Below, piece after piece: positions 48,730-61,239 of a stretch of DNA of 64,000 nt. Each line of letters opens with the position of its first letter. Within the stretch, counting starts at the first letter, position 1. Location of the stretch: the NCBI RefSeq assembly GCF_030052815.1, contig NC_079494.1, positions 38,860,467 to 38,924,466 of the forward strand, read 5' to 3'. Origin of the DNA: Hevea brasiliensis. Lineage: Eukaryota; Streptophyta; Magnoliopsida; Malpighiales; Euphorbiaceae. Both the position numbers and the translations under genes were made by a program. The notes beneath the pieces are model-generated. The model saw only the letters and a list, made by a program, of their open reading frames with translations. It had not been told where the DNA came from and made no database searches.

Positions 48730-49446
48730 CCTCTCATTCCCAAGTAGCCTCCTGGCCCGCATGATGGTTCTACAACACTTTCACTAACGATATCTGCTTG
48801 TTCCGTAGCTGCTTCACCTCATAAGCCAGAATCTCTATGGGTTCTTTCTCATATGTGAGATCTGGATTCATTTCAATTTCTTCCATTGGTAGTACGTGAG
48901 ATGGGTCTGATCGATACCTTCTCAACATAGATACATGGAAGACATTATGTATTTTTTCCAACTTTGGAGGTAATGCCAAATGATATGCCAAAGGACCCAC
49001 TCTCTCCAGAACCTCATATAGCCTGATGAAACGAGGACTCAGTTTCCCCTTTCTGCCGAATCTCATAATCTTCTTCCAAGGGGAAACCTTGAGGAATATT
49101 TTGTCACCCACTGCATGATCAATATCCCTTCTCTTCAGATCAATATATGACTTTTGACGATTTGATGCAGTCTTAACTCGATCTCTGATCAATCTGATTT
49201 TCTCTTCAGTTTGCTAAACAAATTCTGGCCCAATCATATTTCTTTCGCCTATCTCATCCCAACACAACGAGGTTCTACATTTTCTTCCATACAAAACTTC
49301 ATATGGAGGCATCCCAATGCTTGATTGGTAGCTGTTGTTATAAGCAAACTCAATTAAAGGCAAGTGTGTGTCCCAACTGCCCTTAAATTCAATCACACAA
49401 GCCCGTAGCATGTCCTCTAAGATCTGAATTACTCTTTCAGACTGGC
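48730..49446 (-). pseudogene. Tekay integrase C-terminal half and chromodomain-like tail
   Basis: It continues the integrase after the nested solo LTR. SERVIQILEDMLRACVI (about 49445-49396) begins with the Glu of the DDE triad. AYNNSYQSSIGMPPYEVLYG follows, then after a stop the 140-codon frame 49192-48770 with GKLSPRFIRLYEVLERVGPL and NVFHVSMLRRYRSDPSHVLP. Beyond a stop at 48767-48769, the frame reads NHHAGQEATWE, the start of the CR-type chromodomain motif, with a further stop. The tail would steer integration to heterochromatin marks in a live element. Confidence 0.87.
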
Positions 49447-49894
49447 TGTCACACCTTATCTTTGGTAAGGCATGACATGTTCCCGTAGCATACCTAATGA
49501 ATTACCGAACTCCACCTACCGATAACCCATTAGTTATGTTACAAAGGATTTTAAAACAAATCATAGCTTTTTATCTTATTAATTCTTTTGCGAAAAATTG
49601 CATGAGAATAGTTAAAATTCCATGTAAACATTCATTGGAAATAATAATAGACTAAATATTACAAGAGTTACATTTTCATAAGTCTCAAAATAAAATACAA
49701 ATAGTTATAAATTCAATACTTTAGTAATGCAGTACTTTTTAATACAAATTGCTCAATGTCCGTACATCCATTCATATAGGTACAAAATACATCCAAAGGA
49801 ATCACAAGGGAGTACCTAACATAAATACCCACAATCAATACCAAAATGCTGCTTTTAAGTCTCTCACTCGGCAGCCTTCTCCTTTCCCTTACGT

Positions 49895-49934
49895 GCGACA
49901 GCATAAAGAAGCTATCGCTGAGTATATCACTCAG
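49895..49934 (-). other. Tandem hairpin block in nested solo LTR (subfamily C)
   Basis: GCGACAGC (49895-49902) pairs with GCTATCGC (49911-49918), an 8-bp stem with one wobble. CTGAGT (49918-49923) pairs perfectly with ACTCAG (49929-49934). TGGTGCACAA follows. Confidence 0.68.
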
Positions 49935-52345
49935 TGGTGCACAATTAATAACTTAAAACTTAAGGTGAAACACAATTTGTCAAAGCATAATAAATCACAT
50001 TTTTTTTAGGTATGAAAACTTTACAATAGTTCTAAGTCCATAAGAGCCATTTATTGGAATAACATTTCAAAAGAGAAATCACACTTCATAAATCACAATT
50101 CATAAAGTATTAGAGTTGCCAACATCAACACACAGTTTAGGCCATGACATAAAATTTCACGATCAGTGCCATATTGTACACCACGATAAAGCAATCTCAA
50201 CCTCACTAACCGTTATTAATGAGGGAAGGGCTAGCTTGCTAATGAGTACTCATGTAGTCTTACCTCACTAACCATTATTAATGGGAGATATAATCATATC
50301 AAATATCAAACCCCAAGTAGCCGTTACTACTGGGGAGTTCCGAAGGGACTGTCACGCTAACTGTGGTTTCAAAACAACTTTCAAGAGTTTCTAAATCAAT
50401 AATCACATTTACAAAACAATAACATATTCAAATCATCATAAAACCCATAAAAGGGGTGGCAACACACAAATTTCTCAAATACAAGAGAAAAACCATAACT
50501 CATTCAAAATAAACTCATTCCAAATCAAACTCATTAAAATAAACTCATTCAAATCCATTTACAAAGTTAAAACAAAGAAAAAAGTTAGATGTGCACAAAT
50601 CTTCAATGCTCTCCTTTCTCTTTACTCACTATTCCTTGTCCGTTCCAACTTCTTTTTCTACTGAAAATACACAAATAGAATACCTCAATACCAATCTCAA
50701 TTGCTACCAAAAACTCATTAAATGCATGTCTAATGCATCCCAAGTTAGCTTTGCAAATTTTAGAAAATTTTGGTTTTGGACAGTTTGGTGCCCCAATCTT
50801 TGAACCCAATTTTTACCTAGTTCTGATCAAAATTTGGTGAGGTGTTCTTCATAAAAATTGTTCATCTGGGTCTTAACTTTATTTTCCTTTTTGAATCGCC
50901 TAATTTGGAGTTGTGTAGCTTAAGTTAAGACCAAAATACAATTACTGTTTATGTCACTGTTCACCTTGCAGTTTCTATTCTGGCAGATTTATCAATCGAT
51001 CAAGTTAAGTCCATAATTTAGTCTAATGTTCTTCATATGAAATGTTCTACTATGTCTTAGGTTTCCATCGATTCAAGAATCACCCAAATCGGAGTTTTCT
51101 AGAGAGAGTTATGGCCATGCAAAGTTTACTGCTCATATAGTAAATCTACAGATTTCTAGATTTCTACAGATTCGGCGATTCAAATTTGCTTAGCAATTTG
51201 ATTGGGTTAAGTTCATAATTTAGCCTCAAGTTCTTCATGTTCTACTATGTTTTAAGTTTCTATCGGTTTAAGAATCACCTAAATCGGAGTTTTCAAGAGA
51301 GAGTTTTGGCCATACAAAGTTTACTGTTCATATGGTTAAATTCTGTAGGTTCCAGAATTTTGTCTCTAAGTTCAAGGCTCATTTCGGATAGCTTAAGGTC
51401 ATTTTCAGGGTAGTGTATCTTCACGAAAATTCTAGCCCTATGTCTTAAGTTTCATTTCAAATTAGTTTCACACCAATTGGAGTTGTGTAGCTAAAGTTAT
51501 GGGCTTCCAAACACATTGAATTCAGTGTGCAAAATTCTGCCCTAAGTTCAATTTTTCATTTCTTCAATTACTTCCATTAACCAACCTCAATTCACATTTA
51601 GTTCACCCAAAATGACTATAATTTCGCATTGACACATCAATGGCACTTCCTAGCACAAAACCCACAATTTTCAAGCACCAAAGTTTACAATTTTCCCTAA
51701 TTCTACCATTTCATTACTTCCATTCATCAACCCAATGTCAATTCAAAGTAAATAAACCTCAAATGATCATAATTTAACACTACACACACCAATTTCACTC
51801 TCTAGCACCAAAATCCAATTTTTCCATGAACCCTAATCTCCCATAATTAAATTTATACACATTTCATGTAATTTCTTTATCCCAATCATGTATACTACTT
51901 TAACTAAGCTTAATCTCATCATCAATTTCATTCAAAGACATCAAACCCTAACTTTTCTCCAATTTAGCCAAAACTCTAGTTTAGATTCTATATATGTTTT
52001 CTTTCATTTTCTCATGAAATTTAATCATAAGTTAACTTCATTCAAAGCTTCTACAACTAATCTAACATGAAAAGAAACTTACCTCAAGTTGATTTCTTTC
52101 CAACTTCAATTTTTCTTCCAATTTCTCTTGCTCTACTTGCTCCAATGCCTCAATCAAAGTTTTCTTTGATATTTTCATTTAGTGGGTTATGGGATTTATG
52201 AAGAGAATTTAAGGAAATTAAAACTTGGGAGGGTAAATCAATGAGGGAAAGAAGTGGAAGAAGAAGAGAAAAAGAGAGAGAGAGGAAAAGAGAGAAGAGG
52301 GTGGAGGCACCTTATGAAAAAAAAAATGAAGAAGACATTTGTCTT

Positions 52346-52347
<2 letters not shown>

Positions 52348-52378
<31 letters not shown>
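52348..52378. repeat. (TA)n microsatellite in the LTR promoter region
   Basis: A 31-bp TA run. In the element sense it leads into TATATAAGAAG, so it may serve as, or have grown from, the TATA box of this LTR. Confidence 0.85.
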
Positions 52379-52382
<4 letters not shown>

Positions 52383-52906
52383 CCCCAAAATTAGTTTATT
52401 AAAATTATAAATTTTAATTATGTCATAAGGATAATTAAACTTAAATTTTTATTTCTTTTTTTTTTTACATTTACAGTTAATTTTTTCCTTTTAATTAAAT
52501 AATTAAATTTAATTATCAAAAGCCCATAAGTCCTTCATTTTAATTTTGTCATAATGGAAATGAAAGTTTAAGTTTTCATTTCTTAAATTTTCCCTTACAT
52601 ATTTTTACTTGAATTTTTCCTCAAAAATTTATTCATAATTCAATTTATTATTTTCATTTACTTAAATTGACATTTTGATAAAAAATCAACTCTTAAAGTG
52701 AATTGACCAAAATGCCCCTTATCGGGTCATAATCCCTCTTTTACAATATACTCGGTGAGTCTTTATATTTTTGGGTCACTTGAATTTTTATTGTGTCTAT
52801 CTCAATTAATTTTCTATTTATTTTTGGTCCTCAAGGTGTCTTTAAATAGTACTAGTCACGGACCAAAAATGGTACTATTTATAACTCGGAGATTTGGGGT
52901 GTTACA

Positions 52907-53454
52907 CTGGCCATCTGTCTGTGGGTGGAATGCCGTGCTGAAGTTCAATCTAGTTCTTAGAGCTCTCTGAAGACTACCCTAGAATCTAGAAGTGAACGTA
53001 GGATCTCTATTTGATATGATGGACACTGGCTCTCCATGCAGTCTTACTATCTCATCAATGTATAACTTGGCCAATCTTTCTAAACTGTAGTCCATCGGAC
53101 TGGCAGAAAATGAGCAGACTTGGTCAGTCTGTCAACAATGACCCATACTGCATCATGGCTCTTTTGTGTCCTCAGAAGTCCCATCACAAAATCCATAGTT
53201 ATTCTCTCCCATTTCCATTCTGGTACTGGTAGTGGATGTAACAAACCAGCTGGTACTTGATGCTCTGCCTTCACTTGCTGACAAGTTAGGCATTTGGATA
53301 CAAATTCAGCTAAATCTCTTTTCATACCCATCCACCAGTAGTGCTCTTTCAGCCCTCTATACATTTTGGTACCACCAGAATGCATAGCAAAAGGAGATTC
53401 ATGTGCTTCCTTTATAATGATCTGTCTCAAGTCAACGTTATTAGGAACACACAT
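52907..53454 (-). pseudogene. Tekay integrase N-terminal half
   Basis: The frame 53454-53080 encodes the HHCC zinc-binding segment (ESPFAMHSGGTKMYRGLKEH...CLTCQQVKAEHQ) and the first core Asp in ITMDFVMG. Past a stop, the minus strand reads PTFTSRF and then LNFSTAFHPQTDGQ up to the insertion at 52906. The catalytic core is therefore split by the nested solo LTR. Confidence 0.88.
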
Positions 53455-53460
53455 TCTGCC

Positions 53461-54108
53461 TTAGTGTAGCAGTAGACCATGATCTCTAATTGAGAACTCA
53501 GGTTTCTTGCCCTGTCTAACTTTTTCTAATAACTTTTGATATCTTTCATCATTCTGAGCCACCATTCTGATCTGGTCAATCAACACTGGCTGTACATGCC
53601 ATGCAACTGCTGTCTGCCCCTCATTATTAATCTCTAAGCTGGCATGCAACACTCTCAACTCATGTACCATAGACAAAGGAGAAACCTGTAGACTTGCCAT
53701 AGTCTTGGGACTTAAGGCGTCAGTCACCACATTAGCTTTCCCTGGCTGATAGTCTATCAGACAATCATAGTTTGTTATCAATTCTAACCATCTCCTTTGT
53801 CTCAAATTCAACTCCTTCTGAGTGCCCATATACTTCAAACTCTTATGATCTGTGTAGATGTAGCACTTCTTTCCATACAAATAATGTCTCCAGATCTTAA
53901 GAGCAAATATAATAGCTACTAGCTCAAAGTCATGTGTCGGATAGTTCCTCTCATGCGGTTTCAGCTGGCGTAATGCATAGGCAATAACATTCCGCTCTTG
54001 CATCAGTACACAGCCTAACCCATTATGAGAAGCATCACTATAAACAGTGTACTCTTTACCCGAGGTAGGTAAAGTAAGGATTCGAGCCTCAGTCAAACAT
54101 CTCTTCAA
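53461..54108 (-). pseudogene. Tekay RNase H
   Basis: An open frame of 215 codons reads [51 protein letters not shown] and [15 protein letters not shown]. The catalytic Asp (SDAS), Glu (FELV) and Asp (YTDHKSL) are all present. It removes RNA after first-strand synthesis. It is cut off from RT by a stop near 54125 and from integrase by one at 53458-53460, so it is only a relic of the polyprotein. Confidence 0.88.
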
Positions 54109-54119
54109 CTCATCAAAAC

Positions 54120-54780
54120 TCTGCTAGCATTTATCCGTCCACTGAAATTTCACATCTTTTCGGAGTAATTTAGTCAATGGAGATGCAACATGGAGAACCC
54201 TTTCACAAATCGGCAGTAGTATCCAACTAAACCTAGAAAACTGCGAATCTCAGTGATATTTCTGGGTGGTCTCCAATTAAGGACAACTTCTATCTTACTT
54301 GGATCTACCTTGATGCCCTCTACCGATACTACATACCCCAAGAAGGATATTTCCTTTAGCCAAAATTCACACTTCGACAATTTGGCGTATAGCTGTTTCT
54401 CCTTCAAAATCTGCAGTACAATCCGCAGATGTCTATCATGCTCTTCTGCACTCCTCGAATAAACCAATATATCATTCATGAATACCACAACAAATTGGTC
54501 GAGGTATGGTATGAAGATAGTGTTCATCAGATCCATAAAAGCAGTTGGAGCATTAGTTAACCTGAATGACATGACCAAGAACTCATAATGGCCATAGCGG
54601 GTTCTAAAGGCAGTTTTAGGAATACTCTACTCTTGCACCTTCAGCTGATAATAACCTGATCTCAGGTCAATTTTGGAGAACACAGCTGCACTCCTCAACT
54701 AATCAAACAAGTCATCAATGCGGGGTAATGAATATCTATTCTTTATTGTCACCTTATTTAATTGGCGATAGTAAATACAT
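54120..54780 (-). pseudogene. Tekay reverse transcriptase
   Basis: RT motifs run from [20 protein letters not shown] (end of the upstream frame) through a SKIDLRSGYYQ segment interrupted by stops, to [18 protein letters not shown] and [12 protein letters not shown] (54578-54174), then [18 protein letters not shown]. The catalytic box, normally FIDD, is FMND, so the first Asp is replaced. Active-site loss plus stops make it dead. Confidence 0.88.
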
Positions 54781-55568
54781 AACCGGAGAGTGCCATCCTT
54801 CTTCTTAATAAACAACACTGGCGCTCCCCAAGGTGACATACTAGGGCGGATAAAACCCTTATTAAGCAGCTCTTGCAACTGCACTTTCAACTCTTTCAAT
54901 TCTGCTGGTGCCATTCTATATGGTGTTATCGAGATTGGGTCCACACCAGGCATAACATCAATTTCAAACTGCACTTCTCTTTCTGGAGGTAATTCTGGCA
55001 ATTCATTAGGAAACATATCCAGAAAATCACATACTGTAGGGATGTCCCTCAGTGCTGGACTCCCCACTTGGGTGTCTATCACATGTGCCAAGTATGCTTC
55101 ACACCCCTTTCTGATCATCATTCTGGCTAGTGTAGCCAAAATGATGTTTGATGGTAGTAACTGCCTCTTCCCATGTATTATCACATCACCGTACAGAGGG
55201 AGAACAAAAGTGACTGTCTTCAGTCTACAGTTAATCATGGCGTGATGCCTGGCTAACCAATCCATGCCCAAGATGATATCATAATCTCTGAAGGGCATTT
55301 CAATCAAATCTGATAGAAAAACATGTCCTTGGATCACCAAAGGACAGTCTCTATAGATTCTGCTGACTCGGACCTCTTGTCCTAATGGACTAGTTACTAG
55401 CACTTCAAAATCCATTTTGGCACACGGAATAGCAAGTGAACTGACTATGCTAGCATTAACATATGAGTGGGATGAACCCAGATCAAACAGTACAAATACA
55501 TCTTGATCAGAGATAGAGAATGTACTGGCTACAACATCGAAAGTCTCAACCTCTTCCCGCTGTCTCAT
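54699..55568 (-). pseudogene. Tekay aspartic protease and RT N-terminus
   Basis: A 289-codon open frame. The protease is at the start: [17 protein letters not shown] carries the catalytic Asp-x-Gly, and [19 protein letters not shown] follows. The later part holds the RT fingers: [40 protein letters not shown] and [13 protein letters not shown]. It processed Gag-Pol in a live element. It is one of the best preserved pieces of this copy. Confidence 0.9.
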
Positions 55569-55699
55569 AGTGTAAACCCTGGCTGGAGCACTCCCTTGTG
55601 CTGACTGGCTAACAGAAGCATTACCTCTACCTCTGCCTCTTCCTCTGCTAACCGGTTGTGAACCTCTGATAGCAGGACTCTGAATAGATCCTTCTGTAG

Positions 55700-56786
55700 T
55701 AGTAGGAGCTAGACCAAATCTAGGGGCACTGGTGCAGTCCTTAGCAAGATGGCCCTTACCTCCATAATTAAAGCAAGCTCCTGTTGCCCAATAGCATTCT
55801 CCCCCATGAATCTTGCCAAATGTCTCACAGGGGCGGGGAGAATATGAACCCCTAGTCGACTGCTGACCAGATCTAGGGGGTCTCTATCCAGAGAATCTGC
55901 CCCTTCCAAACCTTCCACCTTTACCTCTGCTTGGTCCTCCAAATTTCTTCTTCTTTCCAGATGTACCAGTGGGACTTTGCTCTACTGACTTTTCCCCTTT
56001 ATCTTTCTCTAATTTTTCAGTCTTCTCAGCTTTCTCTTTCACTGGTGTCGCTTCTAATTCAATTTTTTCTAACTTAAGTGCCTGAGAGATGAGTTCAGAG
56101 AAGTTGCTGTGTCTGAATCCCACTACTTGCATCCTCAAACTGGGCTTCAAACCGGTCTCAAATCTCTTGCACCTTTCTTTGTTGGTAGACAGGAGACTCC
56201 CAGCATAGTGGGTTAAGCGGGAGAACTCCCTCTCATACTCTGCCACTAATCTGTTGCCTTGTTTCAGACTAAAAAATTCTTGCAGTTTTTGATCTACATA
56301 TGCATCTGGGACATATTTCTGTCAAAACTCTAATGAATTCATCCCAGGTCAATACTGGCAGTTCTGCCAAGCTGTGGGGATGGTCTTCCACCAGTCATAT
56401 GCATCCCCTTGCAACAAGGACACTGAGTATTCAAATTTTAGTTCATCTGGGCAGTGCAGCTTCTTAAACACTCTATCCATTCTCTCCAACCACTACTCTG
56501 CCTCTAAAGGGTCCACTGTACCCTTAAAATCTGGAGCCCCAAACTTAAGTAGCTTGTCATACTACCTGGCTGGAGGCTGTGGTTGCACCATAGGTGTCTA
56601 AAGTGGAGCTTGGGTAGGCATGCTTCCAGCCATTTGTTGGAACATCGCAGCCATCTGTCAGGCGAATTGTGCAGAAATCGCGGCATTTATGAATGGTGCC
56701 AGCGACTTCATCGATATTTTGGAGAGTCGGCTTCCTTGGGCCTCAGCCTCTACAGACTACTCAACTGAGCGATCCCCTTCTTCCAT
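55700..56786 (-). pseudogene. Tekay Gag
   Basis: From a probable ATG (56786-56784) the minus strand reads a Gag with stops: GAPDFKGTVDPLEAE, WLERMDRVFKKLHCPDELKF, LLQGDAYDWWKT and QEFFSLKQGNRLVAEYEREF. It ends in a Lys/Gly/Arg-rich segment and the zinc knuckle [14 protein letters not shown]. The second knuckle Cys is Tyr, so metal binding is lost. About five in-frame stops occur, mostly at former Gln or Trp codons. The capsid block is typical of Tekay/chromovirus Gag. Confidence 0.87.
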
Positions 56787-56954
56787 TTTAATCTGGTGTT
56801 AGGATATCTCCTGAATAAATAACACAAGGAGATTCCCTCCGTTAGTTCAAATTTATGATGTAATGCACTGTATGTAACAAATAAGGACATTGAGCAGTTG
56901 TACTTAGCAAAGAAAAGACATAAATTTACAAGTCAAAACATATTTCAAAAATTC

Positions 56955-56966
56955 TCTATGATACCA
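56955..56966 (-). other. Primer-binding site of the Tekay element
   Basis: The minus strand reads TGGTATCATAGA, matching the initiator tRNA-Met site (TGGTATCAGAGC) at its first eight bases. It is eight bases from the 5' LTR. Confidence 0.78.
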
Positions 56967-56974
56967 CTAAAACA

Positions 56975-59900
56975 TGTTACACCTTACCCCTCTGTAAGGC
57001 ATAACATGATCCCGTAGAATACCTAATGAACTATTGAACTTCACCTATCGATAACTCATTAATTACCCTACAAGGGATTTCAAAAACCATTTTCCTACTT
57101 TTTAGAAGTGGTGAGCATTTTCTTACATTTAATAGAAGTTTAAAAACTAGTTTAAATTTTTGTCTGTTTTATTTTTACGTAAATTTTTGGAAAAATTTCA
57201 GCAGAGTGCCGTCTATATTTTAAGAAAATAGTTCTTCAAAAACCTGTAAAAACACTTCTAATAATTCTTTTTCATCAAACTCACTACTACTTCAACACAA
57301 CTCAACATCATTTCTCAAACTCCAAATTTCAAATCAATAATTCACAACTCAATTTTCATCAAAATAGTACTCAATATTTCCATTCATTTTTCATTAAAGT
57401 AAAAATAAATTACATTTATCAACCACTTTACATTAGCAAATCCAAAATAATATTATTATAAACTTTATACAACTGCTCAAAGTCAATTTATACATGTACA
57501 TATGGTTACATACACAAATATAAACATTACATTCAGGGTATAAAATTATACCCGACAAAACTTCAGGGAAGTGGCTCCAAGATCCTCAGTAGCTCCCTCT
57601 ACTGCTCCTCTAGTCTCTACATCTGCGACAGCAATAACAGCCATCGCTGAGTACTATAACTCAGTGGTGCACAACATACTAAAATAATATTTATGCATAA
57701 TTGAAATCACATTTATTCAAATATTGAATTGAACATGAAAAACATATACAAAAAGTGATTTATAAATTTTTAGTCTAAACAATCTCATTTAGGAAGTCTC
57801 AAAACAAATTTCATAAAACCACACAGTTATATCATGCCATTCGAAATAATATTCATCTCAATAGCCAGAGGCTTATGAGAAATCACAAGGCTAGCTAGCT
57901 CAAATATATGGGCACCCATTCAATTTCTTCTTCTACTGGCACACACCTCAACACTTCAGTAAGAGAAGAAATCAAAATTCGAAACTAATTTCTTTCACTA
58001 GTTATGCTAGTGAGACATTCAAATATATGGTCATGACACTGTGGTTTTAAAACTATTTTAGCAATTTACTAAACATTTATTTCCATTTCAAACACACAAA
58101 AATAAACTTTCAACAATTTAAGTCAAAAGCATAATAAACATTTCAATACAATTAATTCACAATTTAATATCACAATTCATTCAAAACAATTTGTAGAAGA
58201 AAATTTATAGAAATTTCTATGTTGTGCGCAAATCTTATACGAGTCGCCTCTTGGCCTTGACTCGATACCTCGGGTTCTTTCTTGGTATTCTTAACCAAAA
58301 CACACAATTTCACAATGTATCAGTATCATAATTTATCATAAATCCAAAAAGGAATTCAAATCTACTTATACCTAGCTTTAATATGCTAAACTTGACGTTC
58401 TTTAAAATTTGTATTTCGGGGTTACTATTCACGACACTATTCAAGTCAATTTGTTGACTTTCTAATGCTTAATAGGTATGGGAATTCTAATTTCACCCAC
58501 ATACCACATTTTGGTTACCTAATTTGTTGATTTTGGTTGTTTTCTCCAACTTTAAGTCCCTTAGGCACAAATTTCAAATTTTCAGTTTTAGTGTTTAGTT
58601 TTGCACTATTTTATTGGTCATATTACTGTGGTAATTTAGCTAAGTTTTCTTCATAGAAGTTTTTCCTTATTGTCTTAACTTTATTTTCCTTTTTGAATCA
58701 CTCCATTTGGAGTTTTTTAGCCTAAGTTATGGCTATTTGAACATGGCTGGCCGGATTTGATGTTACCCATAATTCTGGGCAAATTCTGGATTTTAGCAGT
58801 TTTAATGGGTTGACTGCAGGTGGTTTTTCAGATAGGTTATGGTCAAATTTTGGGTTTGTTTTCTTCATGAAAGTTGTAGGGCTATGTCTCATCTTTCTTT
58901 TGGTATAAAAGTCAAGTCATTTGGACCTTCCTAGACCAAGTTATGGTCATTTACGTAACTACTGTTCATTTGGTCATTTTTGTACAGGTCAGTTTGCCAA
59001 TTCCGGATTTGGCCTAATTGTTCACTAAGTTATGGTCACTTTCTGGGCATAATTCCTAAATAAAAAATATGCCATTTTGTGTCTAGTTTCATTCCAATTG
59101 GCGTCACACCAATTGGATTGGTAAATTTTCAGTTTTGGTCCCTGAAATAGACCTAGGTCAAGCTGCCTATAGATTGACCTTCACCAATCCGAATTAGAAC
59201 TTGGTTCCAACATTTCATACACACCCCAAATGGTCACAATTGACTATTTCTCAACTCAAATAAGGTTAACTATATCATTTGGCCAATTCTCAAATTTTTC
59301 TTTAACTTTTCACATGCTCAAAACCTTAGTTACACCTAAAGTTCCATCTAATGTATTTCAAAGTGTACATGCATGATCTACACACCTAATTCACCTCAAA
59401 TAACCATTGAAAATAATCAAACTCATTCATATCAAACCCTAACCCTAGCTAGATGCATTTCATGTTTGGTCCTCCAATAAATATTTTCTTTTGATTTTAA
59501 GTTAAACTCTAAGTTACTTAAACTAGAACATAAACATTTAACTACAATTTCCAAGTTTAGATGACTAACCTCAACTTTGATGTTTAATCTTCAATTTTTT
59601 TCTTCTTTTCTTCTTTCTTTCTTGATCAATCTTCTTCTCAAGTCACCAAAGTAAGGTTTAGTAGCTAATTTGAGGGAAATTGATAGAAATTTGGGAGTTT
59701 AAAAGCTTAGACTTAAGCTTTAATGGAGATTTTTTTCATGGAGTCGGAGAGAGAGATGGTGGCTGAACCACTTGGGAGGATGAGGTCTAATTTCTTTTTT
59801 TTTCTTTCTTAATTTTTATGTATTTTAGGTCTTATTTTGTTTATTTGAATTGGTAAAAAAATGTGGGAAATTAAAAATAAATTTTGACATCATAATTGAT

Positions 59901-60440
59901 GTCATCAACATGAGGTAATAAAACTTTTTCTTCTCTTTTTTTTTTCATTTATTTTTTCATTAGTTCTTTAATTTAATTTCCGATTCCAAAATTTTCTTTT
60001 CTCCAATTTTATTGGACAGTTAGGTCAGGTGTCAGCTCTAGGGGTGAATTGACCAAATTGCAAGTTATTCGATATTTCTTCTAGATTCCTGACCTAATTA
60101 TTTGACCAGCTTAACAATTCTTTTCTGTGTTTTTCTCTTTTCCACTGTGTTCGCAATAGTCCTAAGGACCACAGCGTCACATTTTAAGATTCGAAATTTG
60201 AGTTTAGATCGACCTCGTAGTCCTTCCCGAGAAGGTCACCCATCGCTGTGACTCCCAGTTTATTTAACTTTTGTGTTCTGTTTTTCTTCTTTATACTTAA
60301 GTATTTGGCAATTATTAATTATTTGTTTTCAGGGCTTATCTAAGTGTCTTAGATGAGGTTCTAATTTCCTTAATTGTTCAGATCGACACCAGTCACTGGA
60401 ACAGTAAAATATACCAGGCTATGTAAATAGGGGTGTTACA
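56975..60440 (-). mobile_element. 5' LTR of the Tekay element (3.5 kb)
   Basis: It starts TGTTACACC (TGTCACACC with a C-to-T change) and ends GGGTGTTACA. It aligns with 45140-48641 throughout. In the element sense it has the AAGCTTTAATGGAG box (59715-59728), GAGGTTAGT (complement 59564-59572), the same three-module array and an intact hairpin block (57625-57664) followed by CAG. Confidence 0.94.
57625..57664 (-). other. Tandem hairpin block in Tekay 5' LTR
   Basis: GCGACAGC (57625-57632) pairs with GCCATCGC (57641-57648 region) using G-U type wobbles. CTGAGT pairs perfectly with ACTCAG. TGGTGCACAA follows. In the element sense, CAG (complement 57623-57625) directly follows the block. Confidence 0.63.
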
Positions 60441-61239
60441 CATTTAGACTTTCTATATATCTCATTTTGAGGGAGAATCAGACCCACAGATGTTTGGCAA
60501 ATGTAATTGATTTGATTTTGAGATTTTTGGGATTCGAATATAGACTTCTTATGTATCTTCTTTTGAGAGAGAATCAACTTGATATAGTTTTTGAAAAAGA
60601 TGTAATAAATTTGCATTTTATGAGATGTGCTATGTCTGTCACACCCTACCCCTCTGTAAGGCATAACATGATCCCATAGTATACCTAATGAATTACCAAC
60701 TTCGCCTACTGATAACCCATTAAATACACTACAATGGATTTTCAAAAACTTTTCTTACTTCTTTTACAGTGGTGAGCACTATTTACAGGTGTTAAAAACC
60801 TTTTTGAACTGAGGTGAATTAACTAACACATTTAGACTATTAGTAATTTCTATAAAAAAAATTTTTGGCAGAGTGCCCTCCGTAATTTGGATAAAACAGT
60901 TCTTCAAAAATCTGTAAAAAGCACTTCAATTTTTTTCTCAATCTCAAACTCTAGCATAATTCAACACAACATATTTCTCAACTCAAATCCATAGTAATTT
61001 TTCAAAAACTGAGATACAAAAAATATAATACAATTTTTACAAGTCAAAATAACTCATAATTTATTTTACAACTTTAATGTACAATTTTATTTTACAACTG
61101 CTCAAAACCAAGAACAATATATACATACAAAGGAACATATATTACAAGATAAAATGCAAAATGTGGTATACTCAATATACCCGATGATCTCTCAATGTAG
61201 TACTAGCAAATAGTCTCACGCCTCATTGATCTGTCTACT

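Larger units (their letters stand above)
49447..52906 (-). mobile_element. Solo LTR (3.5 kb) nested in the Tekay integrase, subfamily C
   Basis: It starts TGTCACACC and ends GGGTGTTACA, with perfect CTGGC duplications (49442-49446 and 52907-52911). Removal restores the integrase reading TDGQ-SERVIQ. No internal part remains. Marks in the element sense: a (TA)n run giving TATATAAGAAG (complement about 52338-52348), GAGGTAAGT (complement 52077-52085), four modules at about 50845, 51040, 51229 and 51425, and the hairpin block 49895-49934. It is related to, but distinct from, the host element's own LTRs. Confidence 0.95.
45140..60440 (-). mobile_element. Complete, decayed Tekay-type chromovirus with nested solo LTR
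   Basis: LTRs 45140-48641 and 56975-60440 bound a minus-strand internal region reading gag, protease, RT, RNase H, integrase and a chromodomain-like tail. The gypsy domain order, the long LTRs and the tail GPLAYHLALPPKLEKIHNVF followed by VSMLRRYRSDPSHV point to the Tekay (Del) chromovirus clade. The flanking 5-mers CACTT (45135-45139) and CATTT (60441-60445) match at four of five positions. Stops, frameshifts, a changed RT box and a solo LTR in the integrase make it immobile. Confidence 0.92.

Noticed and set aside
54790..55245. 151-codon plus-strand frame
   Set aside because: It is the shadow of the well-supported minus-strand protease/RT frame.
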